A stretch of DNA of 64,000 bases, taken from assembly GCF_001683795.1 (NCBI RefSeq), contig NZ_LIGX01000019.1:1-64000 (forward strand). Direction: 5' to 3'. The first letter of the stretch is position 1. Each line of letters begins with the position of its first letter. Shown here piece after piece: positions 7,932 through 15,822 of this stretch. A program made the position numbers and the translations under genes. The notes beneath the pieces are model-generated. The model saw only the letters and a program-made list of their open reading frames with translations, had not been told where the DNA came from and made no database searches. The stretch is from Neoakkermansia glycaniphila. GTDB lineage: Bacteria; Verrucomicrobiota; Verrucomicrobiia; Verrucomicrobiales; Akkermansiaceae.

Positions 7932-9923
7932 ATGGCGCGAGCGTATACGATTCACGGGATGCAGCAGCCCGCGCCCGGAAGGGATTATCAGGGGGAGCTG
8001 AATGCCGAGCAGTTCGCGGCAGTGACGACCGATGCCCGGCATGCACTGGTGATTGCGGGCGCTGGTTCCGGCAAGACTCGGACGCTGACGTACCGCGTGG
8101 CCTGGCTGCTGGAGCATGGTGTGGCTCCGTGGCGGATTTTGCTGCTGACGTTTACGAATAAGGCGGCTAAGGAGATGCTGACGCGCGTGCGCGATCTGGT
8201 GCCGCAGGATACGAGCGCGATTTGGGGAGGGACGTTCCATTCGATCGCCAACCGGATTTTGCGCCGCCATGCAGAGCTTGCCGGGTTTACATCGTCGTTT
8301 ACGATTCTCGATTCGGATGACCGGAAGTCGATGCTGAAGGCGCTGATCAAGGCGAAGGCGGATACGAGCAAGGCGGCGCGTTTTCCGAAGGCTGAGGTGC
8401 TTTCCGGTCTGTTCAGCCTGGCGGCGAACCGTGGGGAGAAGTGGGAGGATGTGCTGTTGTCCGAGTATCCCTATTTGCAGCACCACCGCGAGACGATCGG
8501 GGTGATTTACGATGCGTTTGCGGCGCGGAAGCGGGAGAGCAATGCGATGGATTTTGACGATTTGCTGGTGATGGCCGTGGATTTGCTGCGCAGGCATGAG
8601 GAGGTGCGCGAGCGTTATCGCAGCCAGTTTCTGCATGTGCTGGTGGACGAGTATCAAGATACGAATGCTTTGCAGGGCGAGATGATCGATTTGCTGGGGG
8701 GAGGTGAGGAGACGTCGCTGATGGTGGTGGGCGACGATGCGCAGAGTATTTATTCGTGGCGTGGGGCGGATGTGCAGCATATTTTCGATTTCGAGAAGGA
8801 GTTTCCGGATACGGCGGTGTTCAAGATCGAGACGAATTATCGCAGTGTGCCATCGATTCTGGAGTTGTCGAATGCGGCGATTGCGGCCAATAAGCGGCAG
8901 TTTGCCAAGGTGCTGCGGCCCGCCCGCGCGGCGGGCGAGATGGTGCCGGCTCTGGTGCCGCTGCCGGATTCGCGGGTGGAGGGGCTTTTTGTGGCGCAGA
9001 GGATTGCGGAGCTGGTCGATTCCGGGGTGTCTCCTTCGGATATCGCGGTGCTGTACCGCGCGCATTTCCACTGCCTTGATGTGCAGATGGCTTTGACCCG
9101 GGCGGGGATTCCCTTCCGGGTGACGAGTGGGGTGCGTTTTTTCGAGCAGGCGCATGTGAAGGATGTGATGGCTTTTCTCCGGGTGCTGGTGAATCCTCTG
9201 GACGAGGTGGCTTTTCTGCGCGTGGTGCGGATGTTCCCGAAGGTGGGCGAGGTGATGGCTCGCAAGCTGTGGATGCTGTGGCTGGCGGAGCTGCCGGAGG
9301 ATGTGTCTGCGGTGGACGGTTTCGCCCAACGATGGGGTGTATGCAAGGTGGCGGCCGGAGTGAAGGGGGCATGGGAGGAGTTTCTGGAGCTGATGGATTC
9401 CCTGCGGCCGGAGGAGGTTTCTCTGGCTCCGGGGGAGATGCTGAAGCGGATTATGGAGTATTACGAGCCGTTCATGCAGGCGGAGTTCGATAATTATGAG
9501 GATCGCTGGCTGGATCTGGAGCAGTTGTGCGATGCGGCGGATGCGTTTGGCGGTTTGGACGAGTTTTTGGCCCAGACGGCTCTTTTGAGCAATACGGATG
9601 AGGATGAGAAGGGGGAGGCCCGTGCGGAGGTGACGCTTTCCACGATTCATCAGGCGAAGGGGCTGGAATGGAAGGTGGTGTTTTTGATTTCGCTGTGCGA
9701 CGGGATGTTCCCCCACCAACGCGTGATCGATGAGGGCGATCCGGATGGGATGGAGGAGGAGCTGCGGCTGTTTTATGTGGCGGTGACCCGCGCCGAGGAT
9801 CAGCTTTATATGAGTTATCCCCGTGTGAATAGCAGGTCGTACGGTTCCGGCGGGTTTTACCAGTATCCGTCGCGGTTCTTGAGTTATTGCCCGTCGGATT
9901 TGATGGAGCAGTGGGAGGTGTGA
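7932..9923 (+). CDS. UvrD/PcrA-type superfamily 1 DNA helicase
   Basis: A 663-residue 3'-5' DNA helicase. The motifs are visible in order: Walker A AGAGSGKT (42-49), TFTNKAAKEM, GTFHSIANRIL, Walker B VDEYQDTN, GDDAQSIYSWRGAD, TNYRS, TIHQAKGLEW and YVAVTRAEDQLY. The family unwinds DNA in repair and clears RecA or stalled polymerases. It is slightly shorter than E. coli UvrD (720) and lacks an obvious RNA-polymerase-binding Tudor tail. It is translationally close to both neighbours but has no obvious functional tie to them. Confidence 0.95.
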   Translation: MARAYTIHGMQQPAPGRDYQGELNAEQFAAVTTDARHALVIAGAGSGKTRTLTYRVAWLLEHGVAPWRILLLTFTNKAAKEMLTRVRDLVPQDTSAIWGGTFHSIANRILRRHAELAGFTSSFTILDSDDRKSMLKALIKAKADTSKAARFPKAEVLSGLFSLAANRGEKWEDVLLSEYPYLQHHRETIGVIYDAFAARKRESNAMDFDDLLVMAVDLLRRHEEVRERYRSQFLHVLVDEYQDTNALQGEMIDLLGGGEETSLMVVGDDAQSIYSWRGADVQHIFDFEKEFPDTAVFKIETNYRSVPSILELSNAAIAANKRQFAKVLRPARAAGEMVPALVPLPDSRVEGLFVAQRIAELVDSGVSPSDIAVLYRAHFHCLDVQMALTRAGIPFRVTSGVRFFEQAHVKDVMAFLRVLVNPLDEVAFLRVVRMFPKVGEVMARKLWMLWLAELPEDVSAVDGFAQRWGVCKVAAGVKGAWEEFLELMDSLRPEEVSLAPGEMLKRIMEYYEPFMQAEFDNYEDRWLDLEQLCDAADAFGGLDEFLAQTALLSNTDEDEKGEARAEVTLSTIHQAKGLEWKVVFLISLCDGMFPHQRVIDEGDPDGMEEELRLFYVAVTRAEDQLYMSYPRVNSRSYGSGGFYQYPSRFLSYCPSDLMEQWEV

Positions 9924-9925
9924 CG

Positions 9926-10954
9926 ATGTCCGGTTCGGAGGTGTTTTTTGCCATGGAGGTGAAAGGCGGTTCGCCGCGTGCGGGATGGGTGGAGCTGTGC
10001 CGGTTCGTCGGGTTGTACGCGGTGATTCTTCTGCATGTGGAAGCCGGGCAGGCGGGATGGCTCAGGCAGGTGCTCTGGGGGAATTATGTTTCGTGGAACG
10101 GTTTGTTTTTCCTGATTTCGGCGTATTTCCTCGGGCGTACCCGTGCCCCGATGCTGCAGAGGGCCGGTTTTTTTCTGAAGTTCTATTTTTTGTGGAATGC
10201 CGTGTTTTTCCTGTGCAAGACGGTTTGGCTCGCGCCGTGGGCGGAGGGCCATTCTTTTCCCTATACGGTTTGGGATTGCATCCGGTTGATGCTGGGCGTG
10301 GATTGCCAGTCGTGGAGCGATGGAGGGAGTATGCCGTGGGATTATCCTCTGTGGTTCCTGAGGGATTTGATGATGATGATGGCGGTGTTTTCGTTTTTCC
10401 GTACCCGTCGTGTCCGTGCAATCGGTTCGCTTGTGCTGTGTGCCGTGTCCTGCGTGCAGCCGGTGAATGAGGCGGCGGTGTTTTACGGTTTGCCCGGTGA
10501 GCAGTCATGGTGGTTTTTCTGCGCGGGGATGTTGTTGTCTTCGGTCGATTTGGAGGTGTGGCAACGGTTTTTGATGCGTTCCGGGTACTGCTTCGTGGTG
10601 GGTTTTGCTTTTTTCTTCGTTTTCCGCTGTCCTGCTGTTTGGGATGTTCCCGTTTTGTCGATGGTGCTGAGGTTGATTGTCGTGGCGGCTGTGCTGACGG
10701 TTTCTGTATGGATTTGTGCGGCGGTTCCGGCTGTCGGCCGATGGAGCGCGGTGTTTTCTCCCGTTTTTTTCTTTATTTATGCCTCGCATGCGGTTTATCT
10801 CGGTTTGTTGAGCGGGAAGGGTATTGATAGCGTGTGGGCCTGGGCGGCCCTTTCGTTGCTGTATATGGTTGCCGCAGTCGTGTTTTTCCGGCTGGTGAAG
10901 AAGTATCGCCCGTCGTGGACGGGAATTTTGTTTGCAAGGCCCATGAGACGATAG
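9926..10954 (+). CDS. Acyltransferase-3 family membrane protein
   Basis: About 342 residues with roughly ten hydrophobic segments. The N-terminal region has the family pattern of a basic/Glu segment and a first-helix His (GWVELCRFVGLYAVILLHVE) followed by FFLISAYFLGRT, as in OafA/WecH-type O-acyltransferases. These acetylate or succinylate surface sugars. The start at 9926 is supported by GGGAGG about 9 nt upstream and by its position just past the helicase stop. The alternative upstream start at 9887 would overlap the helicase gene. Substrate unknown. Confidence 0.8.
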   Translation: MSGSEVFFAMEVKGGSPRAGWVELCRFVGLYAVILLHVEAGQAGWLRQVLWGNYVSWNGLFFLISAYFLGRTRAPMLQRAGFFLKFYFLWNAVFFLCKTVWLAPWAEGHSFPYTVWDCIRLMLGVDCQSWSDGGSMPWDYPLWFLRDLMMMMAVFSFFRTRRVRAIGSLVLCAVSCVQPVNEAAVFYGLPGEQSWWFFCAGMLLSSVDLEVWQRFLMRSGYCFVVGFAFFFVFRCPAVWDVPVLSMVLRLIVVAAVLTVSVWICAAVPAVGRWSAVFSPVFFFIYASHAVYLGLLSGKGIDSVWAWAALSLLYMVAAVVFFRLVKKYRPSWTGILFARPMRR

Positions 10955-11092
10955 TTTGTTTAATGGCGGGCGGATTTTTTTCCTGTTCGCGCCTGATGCC
11001 CGGATGGAAGGCGTTTCATTAACTCCGCTTGATGAAAGGTTTGCCGTTTCAGAATCTGGTAGAGATTTTTTGCAAAAAATTGAGGTTTGGTG

Positions 11093-11121
11093 TTGACTTT
11101 CCCGGTGTGCTGGGGTGTACT
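11093..11121 (+). promoter_or_regulatory. Promoter of the dcw (division and cell wall) cluster
   Basis: TTGACT (11093-11098), exact 17-bp spacer, TGTACT (11116-11121). The -10 overlaps the repeats that look like MraZ boxes. The mraZ ATG is 26 bp downstream of the -10. Confidence 0.7.
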
Positions 11122-11130
11122 GGGGGTGTC
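11101..11130 (+). promoter_or_regulatory. Candidate MraZ-binding direct repeats
   Basis: TGGGG occurs at 11111-11115 and again at 11121-11125, exactly 10 bp apart, and each is followed by a GT-rich pentamer. The preceding decamer (11101-11110) is a degenerate copy. E. coli MraZ is known to bind TGGGN repeats with 5-nt spacers upstream of its own gene. The placement over the promoter fits autorepression of the cluster. Confidence 0.65.
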
Positions 11131-11147
11131 TCTAAGTGTATTGAGTG

Positions 11148-11603
11148 ATGTCAAACGGGCTTTCCAATGAACTCTGTGGCAAATACGACCACAAGCTCGA
11201 CCCGAAGAATCGCGTGGCGATTCCTTCGGAATGGAGGTGTGGGGACGAATGCCCGGTCGTTTTGCTGGAATCCAGCAAGGAAGGCTATCCCATGGTGAAG
11301 GTGACGTCGCCCGAGCAGTTCCGTGCATGGGTGGAAGAGATTCGCGCTTCCGATCGTCCTATGGGGGCGAAGAACCGCTATGTGGGCAGGATGTACGCCG
11401 AGTGTTTGCACGGGGTGATCAATGCGCAGGGTAAACTGCTGGTTCCGAAGAAGATGTGTGTGCGTCTCGAGCTGGATGCCGATATCAAGCTGGTGGCCCG
11501 CGGCAATTTCTTCGAGCTGTGGAAGCCGGAGTCGTTCACGCTTGCCGATCAGATCGAGCTGGCGGCGATGGAAGAGATGAATGAAGTTTTCGATATTTTC
11601 TGA
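11148..11603 (+). CDS. mraZ: Transcriptional regulator MraZ
   Basis: A 151-residue protein with two AbrB-like swapped-hairpin repeats, each carrying the family D-x-K-x-R-x3-P or Q-G-K-x3-P core (KYDHKLDPKNRVAIPSEWR and GVINAQGKLLVPKKM). It heads the dcw cluster, as in most bacteria. E. coli MraZ represses its own cluster, and matching repeats precede this gene. A GTG one codon before the ATG is a less likely start. Its stop overlaps the rsmH ORF and lies 1 nt before the preferred rsmH ATG. Confidence 0.95.
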   Translation: MSNGLSNELCGKYDHKLDPKNRVAIPSEWRCGDECPVVLLESSKEGYPMVKVTSPEQFRAWVEEIRASDRPMGAKNRYVGRMYAECLHGVINAQGKLLVPKKMCVRLELDADIKLVARGNFFELWKPESFTLADQIELAAMEEMNEVFDIF

Positions 11604-11604
11604 T

Positions 11605-13164
11605 ATGTTGATGCGTTCTCCATCGGCAGGCCCTTCCGGGCTGCCCGGCAGAGGCGAGGTTCCCGATGAGGGCGGCTCGCTTCAAGGGAGCGCGTGGGTA
11701 GGCGAAGAGGCGCCGCCCGGGATGTGCTATGAGGTTTGGCTCTGGCTGGATGATGCTGTGGATGCTGAGGTTCTGGAGGATTGGAAGGCTCGGAAAGCTG
11801 CGTTGTCCACGGAGATGCGGGATGCCGGAATACGGGGTTCCCGCAAGAAGTTGGGCGATTTGGAGAATGAGCTGGCGCAGTGCTTCGAGAGCTGTGTGGC
11901 TGGTGTATTGCGCCGTTCGGTCGGGTGCTGTGCTTTGCGTACGCGCGCAGGCGATATGGCGCGCGGTTTCGAGGCCGTGCCCGGAGCGGTGGTGTACGGC
12001 TGGGATGTGGAGCCGAATTTCGTCCGGATCTGGCTGGAGCTTTCCGGGGAGTGCGGCGTGGATTCCCTGATCGACGGCTGGAAGGAGGCTCTGCCGGATG
12101 TGGCATGGTCCCCGGTGTGCCATGTTCGCGGGCTTTCCGGCCGAGACTGTGCTGCCGCCCTGCGTCGTCTGTCGGCAGCCATGATGGAGGCCGGAGTGGC
12201 GAACGGCTCGGGAACGGTGTCCGCCGCCGAGGCTGGGCCGGAGTTCCGCCATGTGACGGTTTTGCTGGAGGAGTCCGTGGATGCTCTGCTTCCCGCCGAA
12301 GGGAAGGTGATTGTGGATGCAACGCTTGGCGGCGGAGGCCATAGCGAGCTGTTGCTCGAACGCGGTGCGACGGTTTGGGGTATCGATCAGGATCCTTCCG
12401 CCCGGCGTGCCGCTTGCGAACGCTTGGCCCGGTTCGGCAGCCGTTTTCGCGTGCTGGCAGGCAATTTCCGCAATGCCGGAGCGATGCTTCGCGAGCAAGG
12501 TGTGGAAGCGGTGGATGGCGTGCTGGCCGATATCGGCATTTCATCCCATCAGGTGGATACGCCCGAACGCGGTTTTTCGTTCCGTGAAGACGGTCCGCTG
12601 GATATGCGGATGAATCCCGAATCTGCCCGCAGTGCGGCGGTGCTGGTGAATGAGGCTTCGGAAGCTCAGATTGCCGATTGGCTTTGGAAGTACGGCGAAG
12701 AGCGCGCTTCCCGCAGTATTGCCCGTGCGATCGTGAAGGCACGCGAGTCGGCTCCGATCGAGACGACCCGGCAGCTGGCTTCCATTATCGAGGGCGTGTT
12801 GCCCCGCCATGGCAAGCAGCATCCGGCTACGCGCAGTTTTCAGGCGTTGCGCATTGCCGTGAACGATGAGTTGGGCGCTCTGGAGTGCCTGCTGGAATCC
12901 GGTGTGAGCCTGTTGAAGGCCGGAGGCCGCATGGCGGTGATTTCGTTCCACAGCCTGGAAGACCGTGCGATCAAGCAGTTTTTCGATAAGGTGTCGCGGC
13001 CCGAAGTGGATCGCCCCGAATGGCCGGAGCCGCGTCCGAATCCGGAGTACTGCGCCCGCCTTGTCAACCGCAAGCCGATTCTGCCGTCCGAGGCGGAGCT
13101 GGCGCGTAATCCGCGTGCGCGCAGCGCGAAGCTGCGTGTGATAGAAAAAGTGTCCCCCAGATGA
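11605..13164 (+). CDS. rsmH: 16S rRNA m4C1402 methyltransferase RsmH with a ~210-residue N-terminal extension
   Basis: 519 residues, against about 310 for typical RsmH. The C-terminal part from about residue 214 is a normal RsmH: FRHVTVLLEESVDALL, the SAM-binding DATLGGGGHS, GVLADIGISSHQVD, RGFSFREDGPLDMRM and VISFHSLEDRAIKQFF. Residues 1-210 are one uninterrupted, protein-like reading frame that I do not recognise, containing YEVWLWLDD and a charged helical stretch. The ATG at 11605 sits 1 nt after the mraZ stop, which argues for translation of the extension. An in-frame ATG pair at 12181 would give a 327-residue classical RsmH, so an internal start or dual products are possible. The gene ends in an ATGA overlap with ftsL. 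Confidence 0.92.
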   Translation: MLMRSPSAGPSGLPGRGEVPDEGGSLQGSAWVGEEAPPGMCYEVWLWLDDAVDAEVLEDWKARKAALSTEMRDAGIRGSRKKLGDLENELAQCFESCVAGVLRRSVGCCALRTRAGDMARGFEAVPGAVVYGWDVEPNFVRIWLELSGECGVDSLIDGWKEALPDVAWSPVCHVRGLSGRDCAAALRRLSAAMMEAGVANGSGTVSAAEAGPEFRHVTVLLEESVDALLPAEGKVIVDATLGGGGHSELLLERGATVWGIDQDPSARRAACERLARFGSRFRVLAGNFRNAGAMLREQGVEAVDGVLADIGISSHQVDTPERGFSFREDGPLDMRMNPESARSAAVLVNEASEAQIADWLWKYGEERASRSIARAIVKARESAPIETTRQLASIIEGVLPRHGKQHPATRSFQALRIAVNDELGALECLLESGVSLLKAGGRMAVISFHSLEDRAIKQFFDKVSRPEVDRPEWPEPRPNPEYCARLVNRKPILPSEAELARNPRARSAKLRVIEKVSPR

Positions 13165-13505
13165 ATTCGACGATGTCCTCCCGCAAATTCCAGCACCGTA
13201 TCAGTTTCGGCTTCCTGATGTGGATGATCGTGCTTGCCACGCTCCTTTCGGGTTCCGGCGTGTATTATGCCGTGCTGAAGAACAGCCAGCTTGGCGTGAG
13301 CCGCGAGATCGACCGGATGCGCGATGAAATCGCTTCGCTGAATCTTGCCCGCGACCAGTACAAGGCCAAGGTGTCGATGCGGACGAATCGCTGGGCGATC
13401 CGCGACCGTCTGGCGCAGGACCGTTCCGTGCTGGCGGAGATCGACCCTTCCCAAATCGAAGTGATGCAGTCTGAAAACTGCAGGAATGTAGCCATGAACA
13501 AGTAG
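13161..13505 (+). CDS. ftsL: FtsL-like cell-division protein
   Basis: 114 residues: a short basic cytoplasmic tail, one membrane helix (about 15-37) and a periplasmic coiled coil (about 45-75, REIDRMRDEIASLNLARDQY). Size, topology and position between rsmH and ftsI are the hallmarks of FtsL, whose sequence is poorly conserved. It would pair with FtsQ/FtsB-type proteins to activate FtsW-FtsI at the septum. Start codon overlaps the rsmH stop (ATGA). Confidence 0.78.
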   Translation: MNSTMSSRKFQHRISFGFLMWMIVLATLLSGSGVYYAVLKNSQLGVSREIDRMRDEIASLNLARDQYKAKVSMRTNRWAIRDRLAQDRSVLAEIDPSQIEVMQSENCRNVAMNK

Positions 13506-13534
13506 CCTTTGCATCTCTCATACGCATCTCTCCC

Positions 13535-15820
13535 ATGCCGCCTCTGAAAAAAACAAGTCCGTTTACGAAGCGTTGTCTCCACCTCTGCATTGGGGTGGGG
13601 ATTCTCGTGTGTACGGTGGCGTGGCGTCTGGTGTCGCTGCAGATTGTGGATGAGGAGAGGAACGGGGAGCGCGCCGAGAGGGATTGCATCGAGTTCGAAG
13701 TGCTTCCGGCCCAGCGCGGCCTGATCATGGATCGGAACGAGGAGATTCTGACGAATAATATTCTGTATTCCGAACTGGTGGCAGACCGCTACCATCTGCG
13801 TGATCCGAAGATGGTTTGCTGGGGGCTGGCCTATTCGATGGCATCCCATCAGGAGGAGTGGAAGGATATGGACGGTACGCAGCGTACGACCTTGATCCGG
13901 ATGACGTACAAGGCTTTGCTGGCGAATGCTTCAATCAAGAAGGACGATCTGAGCGAGTACCGCAAGGCTGCGCAGGAGGTGGATGAAGGCGCCAAGGGGG
14001 CGATGCAGATGCTCAAGGAGCAGTTCGACGAGAAGATCGTGGCCGAATACTGCGAAGCCCACGATAAGCTGGTGGCCGAGTTGCTGGCTCCCTATCTCAA
14101 TCTGAGCGAGGAGGAGATTCTCGACAAGATTCAGCAGAACGATCGCGAGAAGAAGATTCAGAATATCGTGCTTGTGCAGAATCTGACGGAGGAGAAGGCG
14201 GAGGAGATCAACGAGATGCTGACGCGCGCCCGCATTCACGGGTTCAAGTGCCAGTCGAATCTGCGCCGTTCCTATGTGTCGCCGGAATCTTTGGCTCATG
14301 TGCTGGGGTTCGTGAACCGGGACAATAAGGGGATGGAAGGCGTGGAAGCGAAGTTCGACAGTTATCTGACGGGGCAGCCCGGCAGCCGCGAGTACCGCCG
14401 CGATGCCCGCGGGCTGCGCCTTCCCTGCGCGGAAGACCGCCTGCATCCTCCCGTGCACGGGATGAATGTGAAGCTGACGATCGATATGAAGCTTCAGGCG
14501 ATCGTGGAGGAGGAGTTGCTGAAGGGGCTAACCCATTTCCGCGCACCGCGCGGCTGTATCATTCTTGTCGAACCGAAGACGGGCGATATTCTTGCGCTGG
14601 CGAGTTTCCCGACCTATAATCTGAATACGAAGGAGAACAGGCAGCTTTTGCAGTTCGATTTGGAAACGAAGCCGGAGGACAAGGATCGGCTGGCCGCCCT
14701 CAATTATGCCGTGCAGGGTAACTACGAGCCGGGTTCGACGTTCAAGGTGATTGCCGCCACATCCGCTCTGGATAACGGTAAGGCGACGCTGAATACGCCG
14801 ATCAATTGTACTCCGGTTGTTGTACCCGGAGCCAAGAATCCGGTGAGTGACACTCCGCGTTACTATAGTGGGCTGAAGTTTTACGAAGTGTTGAAGAAGT
14901 CCAGCAATCCGGGGGCCTACCGCATCGGCCTGCTGTCCGGCTGGAAATTGTATAAGCAGTATCTGGAGCGGTACGGTATCGGCAAGACGACGGGAATCGA
15001 GCTGCCCGGCGCGAGTGCAGGCCTGATTACGGACGGTAACAATCTGGTGAATTTTTCGCGTATTACATACGGCTATTCGGTGAATGTGACCCCTCTACAC
15101 ATGGCCATGGTGTATGCGGCGATCGCGAACGACGGTGTGCGCATGAAGCCGAGGCTGGTGAAGAGTATCTACAATGCCGACGGCAGCGAATACGTAGGCA
15201 ACAAGGAATTCGAGCCGAAGGCGGTTTGTACGGTGATGAAACCGAAGACGGCCAAGGATTTGCGGCAGGCTCTCTGGACGGTGACGCAGGAAGGCGGTAC
15301 GGCTCGCCGCGCCCATATTCCCGGCTACCATGTGGGCGGCAAAACGGGGACTGCGCACAAAGTTCAGAATGGCGGCGGCTATCGGGAAGGCCGTTATGCG
15401 GTTTCCTTCGCCGGGATGGTTCCTGTGGAAGATCCTGCTTTCGTGTGCCTTGTCGTGGTCGACGATCCGCGCCCGACGGATTGCAAGGCCGGGGGTGGCT
15501 CGGTGTGCGCCCCGATTTTCAAGGCGGTCGCCACGCGCGCACTGCGCGCCATGAATATCGCTCCTGCCGATCCCGCCGAGGCGGAGAAGGCTGAAAAGGC
15601 CGCTGCGGCAGCTATCGCCTCCGGTGCATCGACCTCCAATCCTCCCGTCAAGCTGTCGTCGGTCAGTCCGTCCACGAAAAAGGCCGCCTCCTCTTCTTCC
15701 CGCAAGTCGTCCGTCAAGAGCAATGCTCCGTCTTCCTCCAAAGTGAAGAAGCCTGCGGCATCCTCTTCGTCACGCCGTTCGGCATCCGCACAACAACGCA
15801 AGAAAACCGCCACCAGATAA
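13535..15820 (+). CDS. ftsI: Septal transpeptidase FtsI (class B penicillin-binding protein)
   Basis: 761 residues. N-terminal membrane anchor (about 13-35), then the dimerisation domain starting VLPAQRGLIMDRN. The transpeptidase domain has catalytic S401 in STFK, SSN at 456-458 and KTGT at 603-606. It forms peptide cross-links in septal murein. Two oddities: residues ~100-235 are a charged helical insertion (rich in E/K, e.g. LTEEKAEEINEMLTRAR) not usual in FtsI, and residues ~690-761 are a low-complexity Ser/Lys/Ala tail. No PASTA domain is seen. It is 29 bp from ftsL and 2 bp from murE. Confidence 0.93.
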   Translation: MPPLKKTSPFTKRCLHLCIGVGILVCTVAWRLVSLQIVDEERNGERAERDCIEFEVLPAQRGLIMDRNEEILTNNILYSELVADRYHLRDPKMVCWGLAYSMASHQEEWKDMDGTQRTTLIRMTYKALLANASIKKDDLSEYRKAAQEVDEGAKGAMQMLKEQFDEKIVAEYCEAHDKLVAELLAPYLNLSEEEILDKIQQNDREKKIQNIVLVQNLTEEKAEEINEMLTRARIHGFKCQSNLRRSYVSPESLAHVLGFVNRDNKGMEGVEAKFDSYLTGQPGSREYRRDARGLRLPCAEDRLHPPVHGMNVKLTIDMKLQAIVEEELLKGLTHFRAPRGCIILVEPKTGDILALASFPTYNLNTKENRQLLQFDLETKPEDKDRLAALNYAVQGNYEPGSTFKVIAATSALDNGKATLNTPINCTPVVVPGAKNPVSDTPRYYSGLKFYEVLKKSSNPGAYRIGLLSGWKLYKQYLERYGIGKTTGIELPGASAGLITDGNNLVNFSRITYGYSVNVTPLHMAMVYAAIANDGVRMKPRLVKSIYNADGSEYVGNKEFEPKAVCTVMKPKTAKDLRQALWTVTQEGGTARRAHIPGYHVGGKTGTAHKVQNGGGYREGRYAVSFAGMVPVEDPAFVCLVVVDDPRPTDCKAGGGSVCAPIFKAVATRALRAMNIAPADPAEAEKAEKAAAAAIASGASTSNPPVKLSSVSPSTKKAASSSSRKSSVKSNAPSSSKVKKPAASSSSRRSASAQQRKKTATR

Positions 15821-15822
15821 GT

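Noticed and set aside
6651-9719. A 1022-codon minus-strand open frame over the OmpA and helicase genes
   Set aside because: Same artefact: the sense genes avoid codons whose complement is a stop, and the translation has no domain or start signal.
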